64,000 nt of DNA from Bretschneidera sinensis (Eukaryota; Streptophyta; Magnoliopsida; Brassicales; Akaniaceae): assembly GCA_023935145.1 (NCBI GenBank), contig CM043699.1, positions 111,457,036 to 111,521,035 of the forward strand. Reading direction: 5' to 3'. A program made the position numbers and the translations under genes. Below are positions 24,710 through 37,756 of this stretch, one piece after another (the first letter of the stretch is position 1; each line of letters begins with the position of its first letter). The notes under the pieces were generated by a model, which was not told where the DNA came from, searched no databases, and was given only the letters and a program-made list of their open reading frames with translations.

Positions 24710-26326
24710 TGTTTTGATAATATGTATTAAATTGTATTGATCTGATTTAATTTACGAGGGTTTAAGCGTTTCTTGTTTTTTGATAACTGTGGGGTGATCC
24801 TGGTTTTTGATGATATGGTCAATCCCAATTTCCGTAAGTGGCTTGATTTATACCTAAATTATGTTTGGTTGGCGAGAAAATTGAGAAGAAAGAGAAGAGG
24901 ATTGGTCAATTTTGCAATATTTGATGTGAAAGAAAGTTGTATTTAGGTCGCGGAACGGTGTTTCTTTGTGAAAGTGAGTTGGCTGATTTGATTTTTTTTT
25001 TCTATTTGTTTGATTTCTGAAGAATCTTAGGATTTGCTACATTAATTAACTTCGCATAAAAGATGTTTATTGCCGAAAAACCAAATATGTTGAGTTGTAA
25101 TATTGTTTTTATGCATATGTAGTACCCCTTATCTTATGCATAGTGCATTAAATTTTTAGCTTTTGGATGGTTTTGCTCAGAAACTTAGTTTATCAAAATT
25201 GGATACGTTAATTAATAGCTGGAAATGGAATCCTGATTTTGAATTCCAATTATGAATTTTATGCAAATATTGGAATTAAAGTTACAATCTAGTTTCATTT
25301 CCAAAGGGAGAGTGCTGGAATAAGATTCGTAATCATAATTTCTATTCCATGGCTAAACTAGTCCCTTTGTTGGTCTTGCTGGGTAATATGTGTTTATTTC
25401 TTTGTTGCTTTTAGTAAAAATATTGGACTTCCGACAAGATAAAAGTTTTAGAATTTAATGTGATTTTTTATGGCTTTAGGGCCTGTTTGGATGACAAGTG
25501 TTTCTTAGGCTAAGGAGATGTAATCATTCTAATCAACATGCCTAAACTGTGCCTTAGTTTTCTGCCTGGTCATTTACTTCTACTCTTGTAGGATAGCATG
25601 AAACTTTGTTTAGGTTCTAGTACTATGACCAAGTATATACCAGAAGGGGTGATGAAATCATCCAACCTTGTTTGTCCGACATTCTGAAATATTTTCTCTA
25701 AATCAACTAAGTCTTTTCGTGCAAAGAATATTTTTTGAATGAAATATTCGTCACTTCTTAATTTAGAGAAACACATCTATTGGTGAAAAATGTGTCTGCA
25801 TCTCTTAATATCAGGTTGTTTTTATGGATATTAATATAATGTGGTCTGCTGCATATATAATTTAATTGCTTTTCATGGATAGGGTTTTTTGTGTAGCACC
25901 CTCGTGGGATATTCCAAGTTAAGGAATCAAATAATGTGCCATTGTCCTAGTTTATGACTTTTTTTATTAGTTTCTAATCTCTATTTTATCCCACCCTTCT
26001 TGCAAAGAGGATTTTAATTTTTAAGTGGGGGTGGCAAGTATTTCTTTTAATATTTTTTTTTGTTTTGACTTCTTACGTGTGTGCATAAGAGTTGAATATT
26101 GTTTGATTGAGAACTATAATCTTTTTGCATTTTTTATGTATAGACAAAGCTCAGTGTTAGAATTTCTTTATCTCGCTTTTGATGCATTTTGAGAGCTAAC
26201 TTATGGATTATTCTTCCCTGCATCAGGTTATACACGTATCCTATATACGACACTTTTGAATTCTGGAGAGTGCATCTAGAATATAACTGTCATTATTTCT
26301 TTCACAAGTATCTTATTTTTCAACAC

Positions 26327-29300
26327 ATGTCGAGTGGAAGAAGGGTCTCACGTGAAGATATACAGCTGGTAAGATTATGAATTTTGGAATAAATATGGGG
26401 ACCATGATTGGTTGTCTGCTTTGAATTACTTTTCCAAATAGATTTATTTTTAATATTATGCTATAATAAGTGAAATGGCAGTGATGACTTTTTTTTCTAA
26501 TCTAAGAGAAATAGAAGTGGAGGAGAGGATTCCATATATTAATTACTCCCTTTGTATGTGATGACTTACTTTTCAATGTTTTTGAAGTTGATATTTCTGA
26601 GGATTAATTTGGCTTCCTATAGCACCTTCTTTTAAGATGTGATAATCCATTAAGATACTTGGATATTCTTTTTTTTGGCTAGAGGGGAACTTTCTTGTAA
26701 ATGAGAATCATCTTTTTTGATTTCATAGAAACACTATCCCTTAGATAGTTCTTTTGTACATGGGTGACACCTTCTTGGTGCCCTTTTATACTATTTATAA
26801 TCCTCTTTTTCTTATAAAAAAACCCGTTAAGATACTTGGAGTGATGATAGCCCATTGCTAGAGATACTTGGAGTGATGATAGCCCATTGCTAGAATTTTT
26901 TGGTTAAGTTTGTAGGGGAGTGGAAATTTTGAAGAACTAACAAACCTATCCAAATCCAAAACGAAAATTCCCTTGCATGATTTATTCCTCATTTGATGTT
27001 GCCTCATTCTGCGCAGACAGTATATGCTAACTATATGCCATCAATGAATAACTTTTATCTGCATAACTTAACCTCAATCACTGGAGGTGCTGTCGTTTTA
27101 GAAAACAAAGCAATTACTAAGGCCTAAGATTAGAATTTCTTTACTTGTGGAACTCTTTACCATATAGTGTGTTAATGTACTATTATTTAGTCAAAACTTT
27201 ATCTATAATTTTATGAAAGTTGAAACTAGTTTGTACTTGCTGTTCTTGACCATTAATTTCTTGAAACACATCTAAATGGGCCTCAGTGATGGAGCTATAT
27301 GAGAAATTATTCTAAGAGCAAAACAAACTCTGAAACAGAAGTCAAACTCAAGGGTAACATGGTGAATAACGTCACATTCCCAACTATCCACTTACTCTCT
27401 GGAATTCAGGTGCATCAGTTCATCCACCAAAACTATATTTAATCTATACATGATGAAATCAAAGATAGAGTTGGATGACCTATGCATGTGCACTCTCTTT
27501 AGTTTTTCATAATTGTCAGCTATTTGCTAGTAATACAAAATCCTTTTACTCCTTTTACTCCTTTTTTCCTGTGTATTGCTGCATTTTCTCTTTTTTACTG
27601 CCTGATTAATAATTTTTGGCTTCTCTTTCAGGTTCAAAATCTTATAGAGCGATGTCTTCAACTGTACATGAATCAGAAGGAAGTTGTGGAAACTCTATTG
27701 GCTCAGGCAAAGATAGAGCCTGGTTTTACAGAACTTGGTATCAAGAAATTATTATTTTATTCTCTTACATAACCTCTTATTTCTAGGTGTTTGAGATGAA
27801 ACTGCAAGTAATATAACTTGTGTTGCTGACCTTTGGTATGTGGTTGGTTACTTCTAAAGTTAAAGGGACACTCGCACACACACACTCATATTTCTTTTTG
27901 CTTGTATTTATTTTTATATATTTGGAGACTGTTTTCAACTAAGAGTACATTGAATATACCAAAGATTATTGTTATTGTTTTCGCTAAGAGTACATTGAAT
28001 TTATCAACATTTATTGTTATTGTTAAATTAAATAATACAAAATTTAAACCAATGAGTTCTCTGTTAATTTTTCACGTGCTTTGAATTGATAAATATGTAT
28101 CATAGAGGAAGCATAATCAGATATCTTCCCTTAGTCAGGGAGGCTGAAATTCTTTAGTCATTGCATGTTCTATGTCCGCTTATTCTCTTTTGCTTAAAAG
28201 TGTGCTTGCTTTCCAGTTTGGCAGAAGCTCGAAGAAGAGAATCGAGAATTCTTCAAGGCTTATTACCTAAGGTTAATGGTGAAGCACCAGATAATAGAAT
28301 TCAACAAGCTGCTTGAGCAACAGGTGCAGTTGATGCATCAGATACATCCAACTGGGGTTGCTTCAATACCTACTTCTAATGGTGGTTCTCATATCCATCC
28401 ATGTAAGACTGTTCTTCACGTAGTTCTGCATGTTTATTTTGCTTGATTTCTCCAATGCATGCCTATCATTAGAGAGAATTTAAACTGTTTTCAGGCTTTT
28501 CCTTATGGTTGGGGTTTGATTTCCAATTATCATTCATGTCTAACAAGTGAATGGTTTCTCATTGGAAAGGAGTAAAAGGAACCACATGGGTCTACTGCTT
28601 GTTTATTTTGTAAAGTGGAGATTAATGAAGAAGAGGAAGGATGGGCCCTTCTATAATGTCCATATATTTTGCTTTCACTGTATAGAAATTTCCATTTTGA
28701 ACTCTTTATTTAGATATATTGGTACCCCTGGATGACATTTGTTCCCCATTCATCTCATTTTGCTTCTTTTCTCTTCTAAAAAAGTTCCAAGGAAGGCAAA
28801 GTTACTTGTATTTGCCTTGGCCTTGCCTCTCAGCCACATTTCTCTTCATTTCTTATTCTCGCCTTTTCTCCTCGTTAATTTAGGTGTTGTGTTGAAAACA
28901 TCCTCTCGTTCATTGGTGATGCAGACTTTATAAATTACCCTTTATATAATAATTATTATAGATTAATTCAATAATAATTGATTTTCCTTCTTTGTACCAT
29001 TTATTGTTTGAAAGAAGTTACCAGGAAATACTACCAATGTTTGTTATGCATCGATGATTAATCAATTGGTTACTGAGATAAGTTTTATGGTCCTTCCTGG
29101 AGTGGTCAGTTACTTTTGCCAAGTAAATTTACGTCATTCTTCCTGGTGATTGGACCAACCAGATTATGGCTTGTTCCCTGCAGCTTGGTGATGCAGGGCT
29201 ATTTTTTTTTTCAACATTTGTTTCGGTAGTTTGGCTAGACAACTTGCATTAATTCCTAAACTGGTATAGCTTGTTCAACTCCCATAGACACAACTGATGC

Positions 29301-30273
29301 CCATTTCTTTGACAGTGCATCAGAACTCAGCGTGCTATGCGCCAGAGCACACTGGGCCAGCTCTGAAGCCAGAGAACATGCAACATCCTATAGGTTCCAG
29401 TTTGCCCAATGCATTCCCCAATGGTGGTTCATCATTGCACACAAATATGCCCACTGCTGTTGACATGTCTGCCCATGCCAGTAGGATTGATGCCCCACCG
29501 GCCATGCTTTCCACTCACAACTCGAACATGGGTCTGATGCAAGGATTAAATGGGGGGATGATCAAATCAGAAGCTGGTTATTCAGGCGGTTCTCCTTACG
29601 TGTTTGGTGCTGATGGGAATGTCCTAGAAGCACGTCCATCAATTGGGGATGCTTCTGTTGCATCTTTCAGTAGTGTAGAGTCAAACTCGCAACCCCTGAA
29701 TGATCAACTTCTGGATGCAGAGACTTCTTCATTTGGATTTTTAGGTCAGATTCCTCGGAACTTCAGTCTCTCAGATCTGACAGCCGACTTTTCTCAGAGC
29801 TCAGGTCTCTCTCTCTCTCTGTGCGCGTGTGCATTTTACTCAATACTACTATTTTGAAAACATTAATGAACTAGTCTTATTGATTTTTTTTTTTGTTATG
29901 AGTTAAGTCGATGGAATCAACTCCTTTTCATGTGCCTAAGTTTTTTTATGGAGCATTAATTAACCAATTCATGAATGATGGGGTCATGGCTAGAATCAAG
30001 TCTTTTGAAATTGTTTCAGATATACTGGAGAGCTACCCACGGTCACCCTTCCTACCCACGGATACTGAGAATTTCCTGGATTCTCGTGAAAGAGGAGACC
30101 ATCAAGGTGAGTCCCCCCCGACACCCCCCCCCCCCCCAAAAAAAAAAAAAAATTCTGTAATAATTTTTCAAAAAGGAGGGCAACTGATTCAGCCTACTGG
30201 CCATATAGGAGACAATAGAAGGTTGGACACTATATCAGAAGGCTTGAGTTACGAAGATTTTGGGAGTGAATAG
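26327..30273 (+). CDS. plant protein 1589 family (PF09713/TIGR01589), copy A
   Basis: Coding exons are 26327-26368, 27632-27737, 28217-28402, 29316-29804, 30020-30106 and 30209-30273, giving 324 residues. The start is the first ATG after the leader acceptor. Residues 15 to about 85 form the small plant-specific A_thal_3526 domain: VQNLIERCLQLYMNQKEVVE, AQAKIEPGFTEL, VWQKLEEENREFFKAYYLRL, then IIEFNKLLEQQ. The molecular function is unknown to me; databases have sometimes mislabelled relatives. The rest is Ser/Asn/Gly-rich and probably disordered, ending in a conserved acidic tail (LDTISEGLSYEDFGSE). A further intron lies in the 3' UTR (donor about 30282, acceptor before 30809). Intron 2 carries a LINE tail and a 32-bp tandem duplication; intron 5 of the coding part is small and intron 6 starts with a C-run and an A-run. 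Confidence 0.9.
26664..26826 (+). mobile_element. truncated LINE tail in gene A, 14-bp target duplication
   Basis: This 163-bp insert ends with a LINE-like 3' UTR (CACCTTCTTGGTGCCCTTTT, then TTATAAAAAAA). It is flanked by perfect direct repeats TTAAGATACTTGGA at 26650-26663 and 26827-26840. Copy B carries only a single diverged version of this site near 39168-39190, with no insert. That is the uninterrupted target site. Confidence 0.85.
26831..26894. repeat. 32-bp perfect tandem duplication
   Basis: AGATACTTGGAGTGATGATA followed by GCCCATTGCTAG occurs twice head to tail (26831-26862 and 26863-26894). The first copy overlaps the right-hand target duplication of the LINE tail. Copy B has a single diverged version (about 39178-39200). 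It therefore arose after the LINE insertion. Confidence 0.9.
30110..30152. repeat. poly-C / poly-A low-complexity tract
   Basis: Two C-runs interrupted by GACA are followed by about 15 A residues, just inside intron 6 of gene A after the donor GTGAGT. The tract could hamper sequencing, so its exact length is uncertain. Confidence 0.85.
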
Positions 30274-31169
30274 CCATGATGGTAAGGTTTTTTCAGTATT
30301 TCAATTTCTTTACTGTTTAGCTAGATGTGCAATATTTCAGTATTTAGTATGGCATTTATTTTCTATATTTAGTCATAGTATAAAGTTCCTTATACAACCA
30401 TCAATATTATTTGGTCAGATTTATGTTTGTATTTGTCTTTGATTAGAACTCCTGCCTTAACTTTGAGATCTACGAACCAGTCAGTTTGCCATAGTTTTAT
30501 TTTATTTTTTCCCTTTTGTTTCAGTGCATGGATAGCACATTTAAGCAAAACCGAACACGGCATGTCAATTTGGTTTATGTGCTTTTGTAATCTTTCCAAA
30601 TCAAATATTATCTCGAACTTTTAATTCAATATCAAACTTTTAATATTGTGAAACCAGTGCTTCTGACTGAACAAAAGTTTGTAATCTTACCAAATCAGTA
30701 TCGACAAGCACTTGGCAAATCTTTCTTAGATTAGAATATAACGAGGCACTACTATTTAATTTGTTATAGCGATTACTTATCATGTATCTTGTACTTTTGT
30801 TTCTGCAGGTCCGGTTGTGCCCAAGGATGGAAGGGTCTGTATAAAGCGTTTTAGAACTAGAGTAGCTTCAGATTTATATCTCCTTTCAAGTATTGATTGT
30901 TGTGTTAAAAGTTCAACTGTTATGTGGCTATGAAAATTTACAGCATTGTTTAGATAAAGAAAAGGAAGCTTTAATAATCAAATAGTTACGGTTTTGTTTG
31001 ACCATGGGAATCCATGGACATGATCTTGCTCTATCAGGCTTGTTTTAGGAACATTTATTGGCATTTTGGTATGATGATGATGATGATGATGTTTTCCTTG
31101 TTGATAGTTTCTGTGACATTTGATTATGAAATTTTGACTTATATCTCACATCTTATCTGTACAGACATC

Positions 31170-33410
31170 ATCCTTAAAATTAAAGGTATTCTTCTACCTC
31201 AACAACCTGTAACTGATTTATCCTGTATGGCTGCACTCTTCAAATGGACAGTTTTTCTGTTCATAAAACTTTTAACTGGTTACATGTATCTAAATCTGGA
31301 CCATTTCTTCCTCAAACTCCTTGGCATAATATCTGTAATTCACCTGTTTTCTCTCAAGAATCAAGTTTTTCTTATATATGATTGCAAACACACTGCAAAT
31401 TAACTAGTAATGCTACTTCTGCAGGACTGCAGAAGGCTGTGTAATGAATTCCTGTATGTTTGGATATGCTTTACCTACAGAGAAGCTAATGAATTATCTG
31501 CTGATATTTGGCTGAAATAGGGGTTGAATCTCAAATCTGTAACTGGGTGTTTAATTCACCTCCCTCCTCTTGTTACTAGCTAGTTTTCTTTCTCGAGACC
31601 CCTTATAGGCCCCTAGATCGCGTTATGTAACCAGAAACTTGATATGGATGTAAATATTGTAGGTGCCTAATCTCCTCTAATGGAAGATGAACTTGTACAT
31701 GTAAATTTAAGGCTATGTAATCTATCAATTACTTTTTTGTGGGGGATAAAAAGAGTACAAGCATTGTTTAAAAGTGCGTGAAGTTATTTTAAATTTTAAG
31801 CATATTATTTTTTTATCAACAACGATGATTTATACTATTTCAAATTTTTACTTGCATTACAAACTCATTTATTTAAAAGAAAATTATTGATTTGAGAAAT
31901 TGAACTCAGTATCTCAATGTATTCAAATAAATTAAATTTGAGACAATAACCATTAAACAGAAATCGATGCTTGTGGTTGTTTTGGAGCTACAAATTCAAT
32001 GGATAAAGAGGTTAGGGTGAGAAGGTTGGTTACATGGGGGCGCAAGCCTGAGGAACACATGCATGATTAGGGTCAGATACGAACTGAGGCTGACATAACT
32101 CAAGTCAGTGGGGGGACATTATTCTCTGATTGTATGGTAGCGCAACATATCCAAAAAGGGTCAGAGCAATATTATTGAACTTGTATTGTGATCAACTTCT
32201 GAAGTAACACTCTTATCTGAGCAATCCGATTGTTATGATTGGCTGCTAATTGTTTTTCTAACTGAACTCGGATTAAGTATCCTCTCTTTCAGCTTCTGTA
32301 AAGATAAAAATTAATAACAAGGTTCAAATGGGAGAACCATGAAAGTATTTATTTCAAAACACAAGAAAATGGGAGAAAAAAAAAATCAAGAAAAACTAAT
32401 AAAAATTAAAACTAATCAGATCATAATAATTAAAATCAAGGAATAGTCTAGCTCATGCAAAATTAATCACCTACCTTAAAAAGCTTTCAAGACTTTTTTT
32501 TTAAAATTAATTTGGAAATGACCACTACATACCTTCTTTTTTTCATGGTGTGTATCGATGTCCTTCTTTAATGGTTCTCAATTGAATTGTTTTGAGTTTA
32601 TTCAATTTTCAGTTCCTGTTTTGAATCAATTGGGAGTCACTTTTGACAATTATGTTTGTCTACATTTATGTTCGAGCTTTCATCGTAGTTTAATGGTATC
32701 GGAATTTTACTTTCCAGGAGTCTCACTTGATTTGTATAAATGCGATTTTGCAATAGTAGTTTTGAAATAACAAAATTTCAAGGTAGTTGTAGCGATTTAC
32801 CAAAATCAAAGACTTTTGTTTTTGACAGATCTTCATCAAATACTTAGAGGCGAGTAATTAATAGTAATACTAGTCTAGGTTTCATGTGCCATATATAGTT
32901 TGAGATATAGTAATTTGTTAGATGCGGCAAACTTCCATTGTTTATAGGACAATTATTACTTCAAATCAGAGAGATTGCAAATAAATAAAGTAGCGTGCAA
33001 ATAGAAATTATTTACTCCGTGATTTTGCCAACCACAACAGAAGCGATGTTGCTTATCGTTCACAGATAGGATGTTGATTACAACGGACGGCGTGAATTAA
33101 AGGGCTTCGTATAGAAGAGATTGCCCCTTTTTATAAAGCACAGTTCTCTTGATTGATGTGGGACGAGAAATATTTCTTTTTTTTATTTATACTGTACAAA
33201 AATTTGTTGAGATTTTATTTTTAAAATTTATTTTATTAAATTTTAGATGAAAAATATAATTACAATAATTAAATAGGTAAAACAAACAATGAGCCAAAAT
33301 GATAATAATTAATGTGGTTCGACAACCTCTTTAACTACGTTCACCAACAAAACTCACTAATTTATTAATTTTCAAGTACAATTTTAAGAAGAGCAAAATT
33401 ACTAAACTCT
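31170..33410. other. intergenic, no gene recognised
   Basis: After copy A ends, the first part probably holds its 3' UTR and terminator region. A slightly richer block (31970-32240) reads like an old element remnant with stops in every frame. The rest is AT-rich, with no RNA gene or repeat array visible. Confidence 0.4.
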
Positions 33411-33414
33411 CATT

Positions 33415-34158
33415 TAGGAATAGCAATTTTGGACACGACACGACACAAAATAAAGCGTGTTAGTGTTAAGTATAATCAGGTTCATGTCATAATCGTGTCA
33501 ACATGATTAAATTCACAGGTCTGATGGGTCGTATTGACACAATTATGACCCATGACCTGTTTATGATCTATTTAAATTTTTTTTTATTTCATTAAAAAAA
33601 TTCTCAGTATATATATATGAAAATAAACCCTGATTTCTATTTTCACTACATTACAAACGCAAAATACTCCCTCACAGATTCACTCAATAGCGGCACATCA
33701 CAGAGTCTACAGACTCTCTCCCCTACCCTAATATGGATGATAGTTGATAAGATAATGTTTATGTTATTAATTACTTTTTTTTATGTGTATTTGGATCATG
33801 AATATGTTCGAATTTGGATTATGAATGATTAGATGGATGGTTATGTAATATAATTTATATTTGCTTATGTAATAAACAAGTCGTGTCTGGTTAATCGTGT
33901 CGGGTTGTTGTGTCAAACATGATAGTCGTGTCGGGTTGTCGTGTTTGACAAATTAGTAGTGTCGGGTCTAATATGACCCGTTTATTAAACGGGTTAAGCG
34001 TGTCGTGTCGTGTTACCCATTTAATAAACATGCCGTGTTAGTGTTTGATTTCCTTGACAAGATTAATAATCGTGTCATGTTCGTGTCAACCCATTTAGTG
34101 TTATACCCAACTTCGACATGACACGAACACGATCTATCAACCCGAATTGCCACCCCTA
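33415..34158. mobile_element. hAT-like non-autonomous element, CGTGTC-rich
   Basis: The left end TAGGAATAGCAATTTTGG is inverted at the right as CCCGAATTGCCACCCCTA, so the ends read TAGG(A/G)(A/G)T(A/G)GCAATT. The 744-bp interior has many short subterminal repeats of CGTGTC, GACACG and GTGTCGGGTT in both orientations. The flanking 8-mers (CTCTCATT and ATCCCACT) agree at only 5 of 8 positions, so the target duplication is not proven. There is no transposase. The dense hexamer repeats fit transposase-binding subterminal sites known in hAT elements. Confidence 0.6.
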
Positions 34159-34159
34159 A

Positions 34160-35330
34160 TCCCACTACTTCACAACGCAGAAACCTCAATACAACTAAAG
34201 CTCTCAACTTAGTTTTAGTTGTAGGTGCTCGATCTCTACTTGACAACCTAAAACCATAATATGCCCAAAGCTCTCATCTTACATTTAATAGTAAATCCTT
34301 TTGATTTACAATGTGTATTAGAATTATGAGTGTGCCTCAAACTTTCTCTAGGATTCCCTTTATATAAATACTACTAGGAAAATAACAACATAAAAAATTA
34401 CCACTACTCTTATTAGAACAAGCAACCATTCAATAGAAAACTACTTTTATTTCTACTAGAATAAACGACTATAAAATTTAAATTCGCTTTTTCTAAACCA
34501 ATTATAAGTCATCATTGTGGAGATTTGAGCCAAAATCCTAACAAAACCATCCTCAGTCAAGGGAGCTTGGTAGAAAATATGCCAAGACAAACTCACAGAC
34601 ACCTAAGAAAGTCGCCAATGCTTAAGTCAATCTTCCGAAAGAAAATAGAGAATTCAAGAGAGTTAGATATTTGTAAAGTACCGGAGATGTAACGAGAGCC
34701 CCGTTTATATAGTGGTTGGGACTTCAATCCTATTAGGATTAGTGTTTTTGTAGTGTCTTGTTCTTGTAGAATCATAATTTCTATTGTGATTAGGGTTTTG
34801 GGAGAAATGACCCTATTGCCTATAGGAGAGATTTTACTGTTGTTTGCCTTTCTCTCTGATGGTTACGTTTAGCTCTTTGATTGGATGGTAGAATCTAGCT
34901 TCCATTAATAGCATGTATGCATGATGATGAGAGATAAAGATAGAAGGTGAACCTCCAATTTACCTATCCACAATTGATGAACATCTTGCCTTAGGCTTAC
35001 AATTTCTACTCTATGTTTGACACAATCTAGTCATCTATTATAAACTAACTTTTAGATGGGTGACTCAACTATGTCTAGAAACATCTAAAGTTTGCTTTTC
35101 CGTTCTCCCAAATGAAGTTATCCATCGACAGAGAGTACTATAACCCCGTAATCCTAAGGTAAATGAGTCTAGGTCCGAGCCAAAGAAGTATTAAGAGAGA
35201 GACAAGAAGGGTTGAGTGCGTGAGTGGGAAAAACATCTCACCTTTAATTACACTACAAAAACAATCCGACAACCGACCAACCATATATTATATATATATA
35301 TTCAATTTTTTGGGCTTTCATTTTCTCTCT
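34160..35330. other. intergenic, possible LTR debris
   Basis: There is no gene. The stretch around 34480-34990 includes a CCCGTTTATATAGTGG TATA-like motif and repeated-looking leader sequence that could be a decayed LTR, but I found no partner copy or ends in the window. Confidence 0.3.
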
Positions 35331-35339
35331 AGCTTTCTC

Positions 35340-36110
35340 CTTCCAGCTGCTCTTGCTTTGAGGCCGTTTGGCCGGCCATGGCAGGGCTAGCACGACCAGC
35401 TTCTGCGTCCCGAAGGCCATCCTCCTCTACCTGATCCCCCCATACAGGTTCCCTTCATCGCTTCCACCTCTACTGTTCCCCAACAGGCCGTAAACCCTTC
35501 TTTTCCTCTCGCAACCCTAGCGCCGATCTCTTCCTCCATTATCGGAAACACTGCCCTTCCTACTGTCCCCGCCCGCCCGCCCCCAACCACATCAGGCCCT
35601 ACCCCAGCTTCTAAATCCTATGCCAATATATTGGCCGAATCGAATCATTCTTCTGGTGGACAGATTGGTCGTCAGGTAGTGTCGCGCAAGCCGCTCCCGG
35701 ATCTTCATCGAAGCCGCATAAACTGAATGGTGAACCTGCTTTCATCATCTTTCCTATGGAATATGCTAAGGCCGCAGCGTTTTTCGCTCACGCTATGGTC
35801 CTAAAATTCTATTATGGTCTTCTGGTTATGAATCCAGTTCATAGCCATATTCTCTCGTGGAATCTTAAGTAGAATCCTATTGTGGGTGTTCTAGACTCTC
35901 GGCACATTTTGGTAACGCTTGAATCTCAGGACCATCTCACAACGGCTTGGTCGCACGACAATCGCAAAATTGAAAACACCTTATATCGGCTCTGTAAATG
36001 GATGCCGGAGTTTTCAACCAAAAAAGAAACCACTAATGCTGCGGTTTGGGTTCGTCTCCCCGGGCTCCCCCTCCCATTTTTTCATGTTTTGGTTTTCGTG
36101 CCATAGCTAA
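35340..36110 (+). mobile_element. decayed LINE ORF1 with DUF4283 domain
   Basis: From about 35715 to a stop near 36106 one frame reads through a DUF4283-like domain, the N-terminal nucleic-acid-binding part of plant L1-type LINE ORF1 proteins. Diagnostic parts are KLNGEPAFIIFPMEYAKAA, RHILVTLESQDHLTTAW and KWMPEFSTKKETTNAAVWVR followed by LPGLPLPFF. An in-frame stop lies after SWNLK. An upstream ATG frame at 35378 is broken by stops and frameshifts. The block is clearly more GC-rich than its surroundings (35340-35720), as expected for a LINE 5' end. Confidence 0.7.
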
Positions 36111-36119
36111 TTCGTTCGC

Positions 36120-37756
36120 CCAGGATTGATGAGTAAACAACAACCTTGGAGCGCCCAAGCAGTGTGCGTATTTGCGTGGAACATGATTTAACTCAACCCC
36201 GACCTGAACGTGTTTGGATCGGTATAGGATGGGTTTTTGGCAAAAATTGATCTTCCAAGGTATGACGGATCAGGTATTCTTTACGGTACTTTTTCACATA
36301 AAATGTTGAGGAGAGAAACCTGATGATCCACTTACCTCGACATCTTCTCGTACAAAATACCGAGATCAGAGAAAAACTCAATTCAATACTACATCCTTAA
36401 ATGCATAAATTGGCTCAAAGAAGTAGTGCGTATAGGAATGTAAAGGGATAAATCCACGTCATAAAGTACTACCAATAAAATGATTATATTTGATAAAAGT
36501 AAAATGATAATTTTACTGTTAAGCCTCTAATGTGTAGAAATATTAGTTTTACAGAATATTCATTTCCTAGTTACTTTCCTAAAACAATTTTACTTGAAAA
36601 CATTATATAAATGAACTCTCACTAGTATTTTAGAATTTCGATCTTCTTATTTTTTGATTTTTTTTAAATTACATTTTTAGACATTAAAATATCCTCTCGA
36701 AATCACTTTTTTAGAGATTTTTAAATTTTTTTTATATTGTAACGTGTGCAAGTTTATTGTCATACTCGTGCGATCAATTGTCACATTTTCGACATTAACA
36801 TAATCAAAATTGGTTACTTTATAACTGTGATTCCCATAAAGGAAGTAGTATATATTATATAAACAATATCCATGATGTGAATATTGATGAAGCGGCTCGC
36901 CCAACCGAAGGATATCGCGGAGATGATCTTTGTTTGTGACGGTTCGTGAAATGATATATTGATATAATTAAGAAAAAAAGTATTTTCCAAAAAAAGTAAA
37001 CATGTAATTCAATGGCACAAAAAGCCATAATTTAAATGCATTATAACATATCTTTATTTAAATAATAATTTAAGAAAGATTGTGTTTTATTATAGCAAAT
37101 AAATTCTCTTACTCTTATTAATAACACTACTTTTTCATTGATTTTCATCTAATGCATATAGAAATCTTAATTATTTAATCATTTTTTTTTAAAATGATGA
37201 AAATCCAAGAAGAAATATAAAAGAAAAACTTCCTGTGTTGTATTTTAAACAACAAAAAAAAAAGGGGCAAGAAAAAATATAAAAAAATATTGAAATATGG
37301 ATTATAAAATTAAATAGCCAGCTAAAAATAACTGACACAAATTCATTTTTGCGCTTCACGAAAAAATGCAAAAAGAAAAAAACTAGAAGAAAATTCATCT
37401 ACTCGTTTCCTCTATTATGGTTGTTGGTCAGCTGTACAAGAGAAGAATCCAAAACCCTAACCCTAGCTGATACGTTCCCACTAAAATGTTAATTAGGAAA
37501 TTTTCGATTCCATATGTTAATTAGGAATTTTTTTATTCTATTCAGTAGTTTCCTTTTATGTTGGTTACTGAAGTCTATAAATATGTAATATTGTAGAACT
37601 ATTGAATTCTATTCTTTTCAAGTAAGACATTGAAGCTTTGGCTATTGGAAGTTGATAAACCAAGTGATCAATCGTTCTGTTCTTTTCTTGTCTTATTTAT
37701 CTTAAATTTTCAGTTTTATTGCAATAGAACCCTTGGGTACTGTCTTGAAGTTTACT
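36120..37756. other. intergenic, unduplicated 5' flank of gene B
   Basis: There is no gene here. Near 37451-37467 the sequence AAAACCCTAACCCTAG contains a telo-box-like motif, seen in some plant promoters. The next 280 bp (37480-37750) have a TATAAATATG box, two copies of TGTTAATTAGGAA and a leader-like pyrimidine-rich end. This resembles a retrotransposon LTR that now sits where copy B would need a promoter. No partner LTR is visible. Confidence 0.35.

Noticed and set aside
31014..31403. 129-residue frame after gene A
   Set aside because: It lies in the 3' UTR and flank, has a Met run made by a (GAT)n repeat, and is not conserved in copy B.
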